A DNA stretch of 64,000 nucleotides, taken from positions 248,001 to 312,000 of the forward strand of contig QAIB01000002.1 in the NCBI GenBank assembly GCA_030418545.1. Reading direction: 5' to 3'. Both the position numbers and the translations under genes were made by a program. Position 1 is the first letter of the stretch. Every line of letters begins with the position of its first letter. Below are positions 33,148 through 41,817 of the stretch, one piece after another. The DNA is from Xenophilus aerolatus. Its GTDB lineage: Bacteria; Pseudomonadota; Gammaproteobacteria; Burkholderiales; Burkholderiaceae_C. Below the pieces are notes generated by a model. The model was given only the letters and a program-made list of their open reading frames with translations, was not told the DNA's origin and did not search any database.

Positions 33148-34506
33148 TCAGCGGTGCGCCGCGTCGAACTGCAGCAGGGCGCGCACGCCTCGGCCATCCG
33201 CACGCGGGCCCACGACGAGTTCCAGGCCATGCAATTGCGCGATGCGCCGCACGATCGAGATGCCCAGCCCGCTGCCCACCTCGACCTGCCCATCGGGCCT
33301 GTAGAAGCGCTCGCCTGCACGCTGGATCTGTTCGGTCGACAGTGGCGGCCCGTCGTTCTCGATGTCCAGGTGCTCGCGGTGGATGCGCAGCACCACGCTG
33401 CTGCCCTCAGGCGCATAGCGCACCGCGTTGTCGAGCAGGTTGCGCAGCATCACCGTGAGCAGCGGCGGGTCGCCCAGCAGAGGCAGTGGATGCACGCCGG
33501 CGTCCGGCCACTCGCAGGCCAGGTCGATGCGGCGGCGTTCGGCGAGCGCAAGGCAGTCGCTCATGGCCGGCTCGACGATCGCGCACCAGTCCACGTCCAC
33601 GCGCAGGGGTGCCGCGGCGCCCGACTCCACGCGCGAAAGTGCGAGCATCTGCGTCACCAGCCGTTCCATGCGGTCGAGGCCGGCGCCGAGCTTGTCTTCG
33701 GCCTGCTGCCGTTCGGCGGGCGTGGCGGCGCGGCGCAGCACGTCCCACTGGGCACGCAGCACGGCGATGGGAGTGCGCAGCTCGTGCGCAGCATCCGCGG
33801 TGAAGCGGCGCTCGCGCACCAGCAACTGCTCGATGCGTGTGAACAGCCCGTTCATGGCGCCCAGCAGCGGCTTGAGTTCGGCCGGTGCGCGCGCGTCCGG
33901 CACGGCCTGCAGATCCTGCGCGTCGCGGCCGGCCAGTTCGTCGGTGAGCTGGCGCATCGGCGCCAGGGCCCGGCGCACGGCCCAGGTCATGACCACGAGC
34001 AGCACGGGCAGCACGAGCAGCCAGGGCACCACCTGCGTGATGGTGAGTCCGTAGACCAGTTCGTCGCGCTCGTAGGCGCCCTGTCCGGCTGCGACCATCC
34101 AGCGTCCGTCGGTGGTCTGCAGGTAGTACACGCGCCAGAGCCGGCCGGCGACCTGCTCGTCAAAGAAGCCGCTGGCGCCAGGGCGATAGGGCAGGTCGAC
34201 GCCTTCGCGGTCCGACATCGCCATGCCGCCCTGGTCGTCCCACACCGCCACCGCGAGGTCGCGCACGTCGGAATCGCCGGCGTCGGCCGCTCCCTCCCTC
34301 GGTGCGGCCGGCAGCATCGTGAAGCCGCCCTGCGGATCACCGTGGCCGGCGGTGGCATACACCTGGCGCGCCAGCCGGACCAACTGGGTGTCGAACATCT
34401 CGTTGACCTCGTGCCGCGCGCGCTGGATCGAGAAGTACAGGGCCACGCCCCACACCAGGGGGGCGCAGATCAGCAGGTACAGCAGGAGCCTGCGCTGCAG
34501 GCTCAT
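33148..34506 (-). CDS. Sensor histidine kinase (QseC-like)
   Basis: Inner-membrane sensor of 452 residues. It has transmembrane helices at about 7-25 and 155-176, a periplasmic domain between them, HAMP-like linker, DHp domain with H241 in FTADAAHELRTPIAVL, and an ATPase domain with LLDNAVRYAPEG and GSGLGISIVRRIA. The layout and the 2CSK_N-like sensor (VAVWDDQGGMAMSD, WRVYYLQTTDGRWMVAAGQ) match QseC/TctE kinases. ATG 34506 overlaps the response regulator stop (ATGA). Being beside the 28632-33118 unit it may control it; that is inference. Confidence 0.92.
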   Translation of the reverse strand: MSLQRRLLLYLLICAPLVWGVALYFSIQRARHEVNEMFDTQLVRLARQVYATAGHGDPQGGFTMLPAAPREGAADAGDSDVRDLAVAVWDDQGGMAMSDREGVDLPYRPGASGFFDEQVAGRLWRVYYLQTTDGRWMVAAGQGAYERDELVYGLTITQVVPWLLVLPVLLVVMTWAVRRALAPMRQLTDELAGRDAQDLQAVPDARAPAELKPLLGAMNGLFTRIEQLLVRERRFTADAAHELRTPIAVLRAQWDVLRRAATPAERQQAEDKLGAGLDRMERLVTQMLALSRVESGAAAPLRVDVDWCAIVEPAMSDCLALAERRRIDLACEWPDAGVHPLPLLGDPPLLTVMLRNLLDNAVRYAPEGSSVVLRIHREHLDIENDGPPLSTEQIQRAGERFYRPDGQVEVGSGLGISIVRRIAQLHGLELVVGPRADGRGVRALLQFDAAHR

Positions 34507-35177
34507 CGCACCGCCTCGTCGGAGCCCAGGGCGTAGCCCACACCTCGCACGGTGCGCACGATGGCGGGGTCGATCTTGCGCCGCAGATGGTGGATGTGGA
34601 CCTCGAGCGAATTGCCCTCGGGCTCGGCACCGCTCCAGTCGTAGAGCTTCTCGAGAAGGTAGGCCTTGGACAGTACGCGGTGCGACTCGGTGAGGAATGC
34701 CTCGAGCAGTGCGAGCTCGCGGCCCGTCAGCTCGACCGGCGCGCCACGCCAGCGGACGGTCTTGCTCGCCGGGTCGTATTCCAGCGCACCGTGCTGCCAG
34801 ACCGATTGCGCATGGCCCGCGGTGCGGCGCAACAGCGCGCGCAGGCGGGCCGCCAGCTCGTCGATGGTGATCGGCTTGACCAGGTAGTCGTCGGCACCGG
34901 CATCGAGGCCGGCCACGCGCTGCTCGATGCCATCCCGTGCGGTGAGCACAAGCAACGGCGTCTTCACGCCCGCCTGACGCCATCGGCGCAGCCAGACCAT
35001 GCCGTCATTGCCGGGCAGGCCGAGGTCCAGCACAACGGCATCGAACGGGGCGCTGGCCAGCGCCGCGCCGGCCTGGTCGCCACTGCGGAACCAGTCGACC
35101 ACGTGGCCGAGCTGGCGCAGGCCTTGCGCCAGTGCATCGCCGAGCAAGGCATCGTCTTCCACAATCATCAGGCGCAT
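34503..35177 (-). CDS. OmpR-family response regulator (QseB-like)
   Basis: Two-component output protein of 224 residues. The receiver has the acidic pocket (VEDDA), phospho-acceptor D51 in VVLDLGLPGNDG and the lysine in DDYLVKPI; the winged-helix effector has VELTGRELALLEAFLTES, KAYLLEKLYDW and EVHIHHLRRKIDPAIVRTVR. It is translated first, then the kinase by overlap. A short membrane-peptide gene may precede it on the same strand. Confidence 0.94.
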   Translation of the reverse strand: MRLMIVEDDALLGDALAQGLRQLGHVVDWFRSGDQAGAALASAPFDAVVLDLGLPGNDGMVWLRRWRQAGVKTPLLVLTARDGIEQRVAGLDAGADDYLVKPITIDELAARLRALLRRTAGHAQSVWQHGALEYDPASKTVRWRGAPVELTGRELALLEAFLTESHRVLSKAYLLEKLYDWSGAEPEGNSLEVHIHHLRRKIDPAIVRTVRGVGYALGSDEAVR

Positions 35178-35278
35178 GGGCGGGCGAGGCGTCGCTATGC
35201 GGCGCGGTCAGGTTCCAGTCAGGGTCTATTCTCGCCCTTACCGGAAGTGACGGCCGCGCCTCTCGCCCGGCAGGCGCC

Positions 35279-35515
35279 CTAGCGCGCAGCGGTGGTGCCG
35301 TCCAGGCCCAGCGAGGCCAGCAGCGTTTGCAGGCCGGAGCCGTCGAGGCTCAGACGGCTGCCTTGCGCGAAGGCGCCGTAGACGTCGCATTGCAGCGCCA
35401 GCATCGCGACCACGGTCGCGACGACGCCGACCACCCCGGCACAGCGGGCCGCTGCGTGCCACCTACGGCGGGGTGTGGTGGCCACGGCGGGCCGACGGTC
35501 TGGGACGGATTGCAT
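35279..35515 (-). CDS. Small hypothetical membrane protein
   Basis: ORF of 78 residues with one hydrophobic helix (about 24-44, CAGVVGVVATVVAMLALQCD) after a basic N-terminus (RRPAVATTPRRRWH). A weak GAAAG ribosome site precedes the ATG. It lies upstream of and in the same direction as the two-component genes, about 100 bp away, and could be a co-transcribed accessory peptide. No family recognised; a competing frame exists, so this is tentative. Confidence 0.4.
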   Translation of the reverse strand: MQSVPDRRPAVATTPRRRWHAAARCAGVVGVVATVVAMLALQCDVYGAFAQGSRLSLDGSGLQTLLASLGLDGTTAAR

Positions 35516-35632
35516 GGGGGCTTTCAGAAGACGCGACGCGCCGGATGATGGGTGGCCCCGCTTTGTTTTTCATTAAGCAGGCGGCGAGCTGCGGCTTAAG
35601 TCCGGCCGTGCAAGGCAGCGCACAATCCCTCG

Positions 35633-37375
35633 ATGACCCCACGATTCCTCGCTCCCGCCCTGCTGGCCGCCATGCTCGCCACGGCCAGCGCCGCCCAGGC
35701 CGACACGCTCAAGAAACCGGCGCTCGACCGCTTGGCGGCGCAGCCTGCGTTGCGTGCGCCCGGACTGGACTTCAGGCGCTTCGCCGCACTTGCCGCGCAG
35801 CAGGAACCTGCCGTTCGGGGCGCCGTCGACGCCTATGCCGCCGGGCGTCCGCTGGCCGGCGACGATCTGGTCGATGTCGCGCGCCTGCTGGGGCTCTACA
35901 ACCGGCTCCAGAACCAGGGCGCGGTGATCGCCAGCATGGAGAAGATGGTCGCGCTGCCGACGGTGCGCAACCCGCGCGTGCCGCCGCACGAGAGCCCGGC
36001 CATCGTCGAGACCGGCACGCTGATCGAATCGATGGCGAACGCGTTCGGCCTCGCATTCCGCAACGTCGACAACCGCATCTTCGAGGTCAAGCTGCCCGGC
36101 TCGGGCGCCGAGGAGTTCGGCATCCTCACGCATGCCGATGTGGTGCCGGCCAACCTCGACGAGTGGGTGCTCGACGACGGCACGCGGCTGGACCCCTTCA
36201 AGCTCACGCGCGTCGGCGACCTGATGTACGGCCGGGGCACCATCGACGACAAGGGCTCGATCGCCGCCGTGCTCTACGCCATGAAAGCCGTGAAGCAGAG
36301 CGGCCTGCCCATGGCACGCACCATCCGGCTGATGGTCGAGACCACCGAAGAGACCGGCGGCGACGCGATGAAGTACTACCGCGAGAAGACCGCGCTGCCG
36401 GCCTACAACATCGTGCTGGACAGCAAGTACCCGGCCGTGGTGACCGAGAAGGGCTCGGGTGCGCTGAAGGTGTCGTTCCCGGTGGTCGATGCCCCCGGTG
36501 CGGTCGACCCGCGCATCGTCGAGATGAACGGCTCGGCATCGGTCAACGCGATTCCCCAGACCGCCACCGCGCGCCTGGTGGCGGGCGATGTGCCCGCGCT
36601 CGTCAAGCAGCTCGAGGCCGCGAAGGCCGGCTTCATCCAGCGCCTCGAGCCGCAGGGCGGGCGCTTCACCATCGACATCGTGCGACGCGACGCGCAGGGC
36701 GTCGATGGCGTGGACGTCAGGGTGACGGGCGTGTCTGCCCATGGCTCGCGGCCGGAGGAAGGCGTGAACCCGGTCCCGCGCCTGGCTCTGTTCCTCAACG
36801 AAGCGCCCAGGCCGCTGGTGCGCAACCACTACGCGCTGGCCGTGAAGTACATCAGCGAGCTGTATGGCACCGATTACCTCGGCCGCACGCTCGGCCTGGC
36901 GTACGCCGACGGGTTCATGGGACCGCTCACGATCTCGCCCACCTGGGTGCGCCTCAACGGCAACCAGCTCGACGTGACGGCCAACGTGCGGATGCCGCGG
37001 GGACGCTCACCCGACGAGCTGAAGGGCGCGGTGGCGTCGCGGATCGCAGCCTGGGCGGCGGCGAACAAGGTCGAGTACACGCTCGCGCACGATCAGGGCG
37101 ACTGGATGGCGCGCGACCCGAACGGGGCCTGGCTGTCGACCTTGCTCAACATCTTCGGCGACACCACGGGGCTCGAGGCCAGGCCCGTGCCCACGGCCGG
37201 CAGCACCACGGCCAAGCTGATGCCCAATGCCATCAACTTCGGCCCGGCCATGCCTGGCAAGAAGTACACCGCGCACAACGCCAAGGAATACAAGGAGGTT
37301 CCCGACCTCGACGCCGACCTGCAGATGTTCACCGAGATGCTGGTGCGCATCGGCAACCTGCCGCAGATGCAGTGA
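35633..37375 (+). CDS. Exported M20 family dipeptidase
   Basis: Zinc metallopeptidase of 580 residues with a signal peptide ending near residue 23 (TASAAQAD), so periplasmic. Metal and catalytic residues appear in LTHADVVPA (H167), GRGTIDDKGS (D205/D206), VETTEETGGD (E239/E240) and a late KKYTAHNAKE histidine; the dimerisation domain has GVSAHGSRPEEGVNP. It resembles PepV/carnosinase-type enzymes cutting dipeptides and is larger than most by about 100 residues at the N-terminus. It stands alone and is followed by a GGACA-type hairpin element. Confidence 0.9.
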   Translation: MTPRFLAPALLAAMLATASAAQADTLKKPALDRLAAQPALRAPGLDFRRFAALAAQQEPAVRGAVDAYAAGRPLAGDDLVDVARLLGLYNRLQNQGAVIASMEKMVALPTVRNPRVPPHESPAIVETGTLIESMANAFGLAFRNVDNRIFEVKLPGSGAEEFGILTHADVVPANLDEWVLDDGTRLDPFKLTRVGDLMYGRGTIDDKGSIAAVLYAMKAVKQSGLPMARTIRLMVETTEETGGDAMKYYREKTALPAYNIVLDSKYPAVVTEKGSGALKVSFPVVDAPGAVDPRIVEMNGSASVNAIPQTATARLVAGDVPALVKQLEAAKAGFIQRLEPQGGRFTIDIVRRDAQGVDGVDVRVTGVSAHGSRPEEGVNPVPRLALFLNEAPRPLVRNHYALAVKYISELYGTDYLGRTLGLAYADGFMGPLTISPTWVRLNGNQLDVTANVRMPRGRSPDELKGAVASRIAAWAAANKVEYTLAHDQGDWMARDPNGAWLSTLLNIFGDTTGLEARPVPTAGSTTAKLMPNAINFGPAMPGKKYTAHNAKEYKEVPDLDADLQMFTEMLVRIGNLPQMQ

Positions 37376-37389
37376 GCTCAGCCGGGGAC

Positions 37390-37498
37390 GGACACCCGGA
37401 CGCGAAAGGCGCGAAGATTCCGCCAAGGACGCGAAAGAACACGGGATTCAGGTCCATGACTTTCGCGACCTTCGCGCGGCTTTCGCGTCCGGTTGCCC
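37390..37498. repeat. GGACA-ended hairpin element, copy 4
   Basis: Imperfect palindrome of about 109 bp, 14 bp after the dipeptidase stop. The left end is GGACACCCGGACGCGAAAG and the right end mirrors it less perfectly (GGTTGCCC on the plus strand). The inner units are CGCGAAGA, ACGCGAAAG, CGCGACCTTCGCGCG. It belongs with the elements at 22210, 25722 and 26990. Confidence 0.85.
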
Positions 37499-37510
37499 GC
37501 TTTCGGATGT

Positions 37511-38329
37511 TCAGAACGCCGGGATCAGCGAGCCGTTGAACTGCTTCTCGATGTACTGCTTCACCTCGGGCGACTGGTAGGCCGCCACCAGCTTTTTCGC
37601 CCAGGGCTTGTCCTTGTCGGCGCGGCGCACGGCGATCAGGTTCGCGTACGGGCCCCGGGGCGACTCCTTGATGACGCTGTCCTTCGAGAAGGACAGGCCC
37701 GCCTTTTCGGCATAGTCGTTGTTGATGGAGGCGATCGTCAGGTCGTCCAGCGAGCGCGGCAATTGCGCGGCATCGAGCGGCACCAGCTTGAGTTTCTTCG
37801 GGTTGCTCACCACGTCCAGCGGCGTGGCGGTGTTGTTCTGCACGGCTTCTGGCTTGAGCGTGAGCAGGCCCGCCGACTGCAGCAGCAACAACGCGCGGTT
37901 GCCGTTGGACGGGTCGTTCTGGATGCCGACCGAGGCGCCGTCGGGCAACTCGCCCACCGCCTTGATCTTGCGCGAGTAGAAGCCCAGCGGCGCGGTGATC
38001 GTCAGGCCCACGGGCACGATGTCGAAGCCGCGCGCCTTGATCTGGTTGTCCAGGAAGGGCTTGTGCTGGAAGGCGTTGGCATCGAGGTCGCCCGCCGCCA
38101 GTGCGGCGTTGGGCAACTGGTAGTCGTTGAAGACGATGACCTGCACGTCGAGGCCGTCGCGCGCCGCCACCTTCTTCACCACCTCGAAGATCTTCTCGGC
38201 ATTGCCGACCGAGATGCCGACCTTGATGGAGGACTTGTCCTGGGCGTGGCCGGTGAGGCTGCCCAGCGCGAACAGGGCGGCGAGGAGGGGGGCGACGGCG
38301 CGGCGTCGAATCGGCGAGGAGAACAACAT
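37511..38329 (-). CDS. MetQ/NlpA-family ABC transporter substrate-binding protein
   Basis: Periplasmic receptor of 272 residues of the NLPA family (methionine and other sulfur or amino acid ligands). The signal peptide ends near SLTGHAQ with no lipobox cysteine, so it is soluble rather than a lipoprotein. Family blocks are IKVGISVGNAEKIFEVVKK, VIVFNDYQLPNAALAAGDLD, NAFQHKPFLD, GIQNDPSNGNRALLLLQ and ASINNDYAEKAGL. ATG 38329 is used since the signal peptide starts there. It is divergent from metN and gives the importer a second receptor. Confidence 0.9.
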   Translation of the reverse strand: MLFSSPIRRRAVAPLLAALFALGSLTGHAQDKSSIKVGISVGNAEKIFEVVKKVAARDGLDVQVIVFNDYQLPNAALAAGDLDANAFQHKPFLDNQIKARGFDIVPVGLTITAPLGFYSRKIKAVGELPDGASVGIQNDPSNGNRALLLLQSAGLLTLKPEAVQNNTATPLDVVSNPKKLKLVPLDAAQLPRSLDDLTIASINNDYAEKAGLSFSKDSVIKESPRGPYANLIAVRRADKDKPWAKKLVAAYQSPEVKQYIEKQFNGSLIPAF

Positions 38330-38442
38330 GGCAGAAGAGCGGTGCTTGCTTGGCACGAGGAAAAGTGAAGGAGCGCGACTGTGCCAGCGCCCCGTGCGGA
38401 CGCCAACGAAGCAATCGTCGGATCGACATGCGCGCCGAATCG

Positions 38443-38487
38443 CCGCATTTGCTTATGCGGAATAAGCAGACAACGAATGGTTCGTTG
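38443..38487. promoter_or_regulatory. Nested palindromes between the receptor gene and metN
   Basis: Three overlapping perfect inverted repeats: CCGCAT-N6-ATGCGG (38443-38460), GCTTAT-N5-ATAAGC (38451-38467) and CAACGAA-TGG-TTCGTTG (38471-38487). They sit mid-spacer in the 253-bp divergent region and probably bind one or more regulators of this importer. No SAM riboswitch fold was recognised. Confidence 0.5.
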
Positions 38488-38582
38488 GTTTTCGGGCGCT
38501 GCGCACGCATACTCCGCCCCCTTGCGGCGCGCCGGCTCTTCCAGGGCTTCGAGCAGCGCCGCGCTTCTTCTCCCGCTTCCCC

Positions 38583-39476
38583 ATGACTTCACAGACTGCA
38601 GGGACTGCAGCCGCCGCGCCGGTGATCCGGCTCGAGGCGGTCCGCAAGTCCTTCCGCCTGCCCGACGGGCAACGCTTCGATGCCGTGCGTTCGGTGTCGC
38701 TGGACATCGCGCAAAGCGACGTGTTCGGCCTCATCGGCAAGAGCGGCGCCGGCAAGTCCACGCTGCTGCGCCTCATCAACCTGCTGGAGCGCCCGGACGC
38801 CGGTCGCGTCTTCGTGGGCGGGCGCGACCTCACCACGCTGTCGCGGCGCGAGCTGCGCGAGACGCGGCAGGACATCGGCATGATCTTCCAGCAGTTCAAC
38901 CTGCTGCAGAACGCCAGCGTGTTCGACAACGTGGCCTTCCCGCTGCGCATCCATGGCCGCCACAGCCGTGCCGAGATCGACGCGCGCGTGCGCGAATGCC
39001 TGGCGCTGGTGGGCTTGGTCGACAAGATCGACAGCTACCCGGCGCAGCTGTCCGGTGGGCAGAAGCAGCGGGTGGCCATCGCCCGCGCGCTGGCACCGCG
39101 GCCGAAGGTGCTGCTGTGCGACGAGCCGACGTCAGCGCTCGACGCCGAGACGACACGCTCGCTGCTCGAGACGCTGCGCGACATCAACCGCAAGATCGGC
39201 GTCACGATCGTGATCGTCACGCACGAGCTGCCGGTGGTCGAGCTGCTGTGCCGCCACGTCGCGGTGCTGGAGCAGGGCCAGCTGGTCGAGCAATTCGCCG
39301 TCGGCACGCAGGACGGAGAACGGGCGTCGGTGCTGGGCCGCGAGCTCGACGCGCTGCTGCGCCGTCGCGAGCGCGAGGCCCTGCTCGATGCGCCGCCGCC
39401 CGCCGCTGCCGCGCGTGCGGAGCAGGGCGCGAGCGCCACCCGTGCGCTGGGCGCCGGAGGGCTGGCCTATGTCTGA
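38583..39476 (+). CDS. metN: Methionine-type ABC importer ATP-binding protein
   Basis: Cytoplasmic ATPase of 297 residues with Walker A GLIGKSGAGKST, Q-loop FQQFNLL, signature LSGGQKQRVAIARAL, Walker B VLLCDEPTSALD and H-loop VTHEL. E. coli MetN (343 residues) has a C-terminal NIL domain that binds methionine for trans-inhibition; here that domain is missing and the end is an Ala-rich stretch (PPPAAAARAEQGASATRALG). This suggests no methionine feedback or another substrate. It overlaps the permease gene by 8 bp. Confidence 0.9.
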   Translation: MTSQTAGTAAAAPVIRLEAVRKSFRLPDGQRFDAVRSVSLDIAQSDVFGLIGKSGAGKSTLLRLINLLERPDAGRVFVGGRDLTTLSRRELRETRQDIGMIFQQFNLLQNASVFDNVAFPLRIHGRHSRAEIDARVRECLALVGLVDKIDSYPAQLSGGQKQRVAIARALAPRPKVLLCDEPTSALDAETTRSLLETLRDINRKIGVTIVIVTHELPVVELLCRHVAVLEQGQLVEQFAVGTQDGERASVLGRELDALLRRREREALLDAPPPAAAARAEQGASATRALGAGGLAYV

Positions 39477-40131
39477 GAACATCCTCGCCATCCTCCCCGA
39501 GCTCTGGACCGCCACGGGCCAGACCTTCCTGATGCTGGGCATCGGCCTGTCGGCCGCCATCGTCATCGGCGGGCCGCTGGGCGTGCTGCTGTTCCTGCTC
39601 GGGCCGGGCCAGTCGCTGGAGAACAGGCCGGCCTTCGTCACGCTGAACTGGCTCGTGAACACGGTTCGGTCCTTCCCCTTCATCATCCTGCTGGTCGCGC
39701 TGGTGCCCTTCACGCGCGTCATCGCGGGCACCTCGATCGGGCCGCTCGCGGCCGCGGTGCCGCTGTCCTTCGCGGCGATCCCGTACTTCGCGCGGCTGGT
39801 CGACCAGTGCCTGCGCGAGGTGCCGCGCGGCGTCATCGAGGCAGCCCATGCGATGGGCGCCTCGGAGTTGCAGATCGTCTGGCGCGTGCTGGTGCGCGAA
39901 GCCCGCTCGGGCCTGATCCTGGCGCTGACGGTGCTGGCGGTGAGCTTCCTGTCGTACTCGGCCATCGCCGGCGTGGTGGGCGGCGGCGGCATCGGCGACC
40001 TGGCCATCCGCTACGGCTATTACCGCTTCCAGACCGACGTGATGGTGCTCACCGTGGCGCTGCTCGTCGTGCTGGTGCAGATCATCCAGTTCGTCGGCAA
40101 CCACCTGGCGCGCCGCCTCGATAAACGTTGA
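39469..40131 (+). CDS. metI: Methionine-type ABC importer permease
   Basis: Membrane subunit of 220 residues with five predicted helices and the cytoplasmic coupling loop EAAHAMGASELQIVWRVLV that docks on MetN. The N-terminal NILAILPELWTATGQTFLML and VGGGGIGDLAIRYGYYRFQ are typical of MetI. ATG 39469 lies inside the end of metN, so translation is coupled. Confidence 0.93.
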   Translation: MSENILAILPELWTATGQTFLMLGIGLSAAIVIGGPLGVLLFLLGPGQSLENRPAFVTLNWLVNTVRSFPFIILLVALVPFTRVIAGTSIGPLAAAVPLSFAAIPYFARLVDQCLREVPRGVIEAAHAMGASELQIVWRVLVREARSGLILALTVLAVSFLSYSAIAGVVGGGGIGDLAIRYGYYRFQTDVMVLTVALLVVLVQIIQFVGNHLARRLDKR

Positions 40132-40174
40132 TCCCCTTCGTCTCCTTTCCATCCCGATCCTCAGGAAATCCCGC

Positions 40175-40987
40175 ATGCTTCGCCGTTCCGCTCTCGCCCT
40201 CTCGCTGACCCTGGCCGTCGCCGCCGTGTTGCCGCTGCAGGCCCAGGCGCAGGCCGCCAAGAAGGACCTCGTGATCGGCGCCACCGCCGGTTCCAACTAC
40301 GACCAGCTGAAGTTCGGCGTCGTGCCGCTGCTCGAGAAGAAGGGCTACAAGGTCAAGCTGGTCGAGTTCAACGACTACGTGCAGCCCAACCTGGCGCTGG
40401 CGCAGGGTTCGCTCGACGCCAATTTCTTCCAGCACCTCGTGTACCTGAAGAAGTTCGCGGCCGACCAGAAGCTCGACATCGTCGAACTGGTGCAGGGCCC
40501 GATCGCGCCCCTGGGCGTCTATTCGAAGAACCGCAAGTCGCTGGCCGAGGCCAAGGAGGGCGACCGCGTGACCCTGCCCAACGACCCGAGCAACCTGGCG
40601 CGTGCCCTCGTGCTGCTGGAGCAGAACAAGCTGGTCGTGCTCAAGCCCGGCATCGACCCCCTGCGCGCCACCGAGAAGGACCTGGCGGACAACCCGCGCA
40701 AGCTGAAGTTCATTCCGCTCGAGGCGGCGCAGCTGCCGCGTTCGCTGGGGGATACGGAGTACGCCATCATCAACGGCAACTTCGCGATCTCCTCGGGCCT
40801 GAAGCTGACCGAGGCGGTGGCGCTGGAGAAGACTCCCGACCACTACCTCAATGTCGTGGCCGTGAAGCGTGCCGACAAGGACACGCCCTGGGCGAAGGAC
40901 ATCGTGGAGGTCTACCGTTCGAACGACTTCAAGGCGGTGGTCAACGCGAAGTTCCAGGGCTACGCCAAGCCGAGCTTCCTGCAGTGA
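40175..40987 (+). CDS. metQ: MetQ/NlpA-family ABC transporter substrate-binding protein
   Basis: Periplasmic receptor of 270 residues, third gene of metNI-metQ. The signal peptide ends at about LPLQAQAQA; as in the divergent paralogue there is no lipobox cysteine. Blocks are DLVIGATAGSNYDQLKFGV, KLVEFNDYVQPNLALAQGSL, DANFFQHLVYL, TLPNDPSNLARALVLLEQN and AIINGNFAISSGL. The ligand could be methionine or another small sulfur or amino compound. An intrinsic terminator follows. Confidence 0.92.
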   Translation: MLRRSALALSLTLAVAAVLPLQAQAQAAKKDLVIGATAGSNYDQLKFGVVPLLEKKGYKVKLVEFNDYVQPNLALAQGSLDANFFQHLVYLKKFAADQKLDIVELVQGPIAPLGVYSKNRKSLAEAKEGDRVTLPNDPSNLARALVLLEQNKLVVLKPGIDPLRATEKDLADNPRKLKFIPLEAAQLPRSLGDTEYAIINGNFAISSGLKLTEAVALEKTPDHYLNVVAVKRADKDTPWAKDIVEVYRSNDFKAVVNAKFQGYAKPSFLQ

Positions 40988-41009
40988 TGGCGGTTCGGCC
41001 CAGCCCATG

Positions 41010-41040
41010 AAAAAACGCGCCCGAGGGCGCGTTTTTTTTT
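41010..41040. terminator. Intrinsic terminator after metQ
   Basis: CGCGCC (41016-41021), loop CGAG and GGCGCG (41026-41031), flanked by six A and nine T. The A/T flanks let it work for the metNIQ operon and for the facing FecR-domain gene. Confidence 0.92.
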
Positions 41041-41057
41041 GGCGTGCCGCGGGGTGT

Positions 41058-41543
41058 TCAGAGCGTCTCGTCGGCCGAGACGATGAAGTCCGTGCCGCGG
41101 ATGCCGATGGTGGCGGTGGGCGTGTCGATGCGCACGGCCTCGGGCGTGGCCTTGCCGATCAGGCCGGTCACCATGCGCAGGGTGCCGCGCGCGAGCCGCC
41201 CGATCACGCTGCCATCGTGCGTGCGCGAGTCGTAGTGGAAGGTCTGCAGGTCGAAGCTCGACTGCGGGCCGATCACGAAGGTCGTGCCGTCGCGCAGCAC
41301 CACGCTGGCGCCCGACTGCGCGCCGGTCACGATGCGCTGCCGGGCATTCACCACGTCGCCCACGCGCGCGGGCGTGCCGGCGCCTTGCGCGTCCTGCAAC
41401 TGGACCTCGCCTCGGACCGTCTTGAGCCGGCCGGCATGGGCGTCGACAGGCGTGTCGGCGGCGAACGCCGGGCCGTGCAGTGCCCCCAGGGTGCTGCACA
41501 GGACGATCAGCGAAGCGAGGGGGCGGCGATGGGGCATGGGCAT
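41058..41543 (-). CDS. Exported FecR-domain protein
   Basis: Protein of 161 residues with a signal peptide (about 1-26, LIVLCSTLGALHGPAFA) and one FecR domain: GEVQLQDAQG, ARVGDVVNARQRIVTGAQSG, VVLRDGTTFVIGPQSSF, GTLRMVTGLIGKATPEAVRI and ATIGIRGTDFIV. It has no membrane anchor or anti-sigma region and no sigma factor gene beside it, so it is a stand-alone periplasmic FecR domain, not an iron-siderophore sensor. The start is at ATG 41543, with a second ATG two codons on. It shares a terminator with metQ. Confidence 0.85.
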   Translation of the reverse strand: MPMPHRRPLASLIVLCSTLGALHGPAFAADTPVDAHAGRLKTVRGEVQLQDAQGAGTPARVGDVVNARQRIVTGAQSGASVVLRDGTTFVIGPQSSFDLQTFHYDSRTHDGSVIGRLARGTLRMVTGLIGKATPEAVRIDTPTATIGIRGTDFIVSADETL

Positions 41544-41652
41544 GTGAACGCTCGTAGTGGAGGTTGGGGCGCGGCGGACGCCGGCAGCGGCCGGTGCAGG
41601 GTCTACCGTGCGATTGGCGGGGCACTTTAGGGGCCGCAGCGCTGGAGGCACA

Positions 41653-41674
41653 GGCACAAGTGCGCGCTTGTGCC
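41653..41674. promoter_or_regulatory. Inverted repeat upstream of Bug receptor gene
   Basis: GGCACAAG-TGCGCG-CTTGTGCC, a perfect 8+8 inverted repeat in the 274-bp divergent spacer between the FecR-domain gene and the Bug receptor gene. Candidate operator; nothing else is recognised in this spacer. Confidence 0.35.
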
Positions 41675-41817
41675 GCTGGAGATGCGCCGCCGGCGACGCA
41701 AGCCGCGCTTTCGTGAGGAAGTTCGCGCGCCCTCGGCGCCGGGCCGGGTGGTGGCATCATGGTTGCGCCGGCGACGCCGGTTCCTGAACACCTCATCCAA
41801 CACACAGGAGACCTCCC

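Noticed and set aside
38330-38582. SAM or other methionine riboswitch ahead of metN
   Set aside because: No recognisable conserved riboswitch core; only simple palindromes typical of protein operators.
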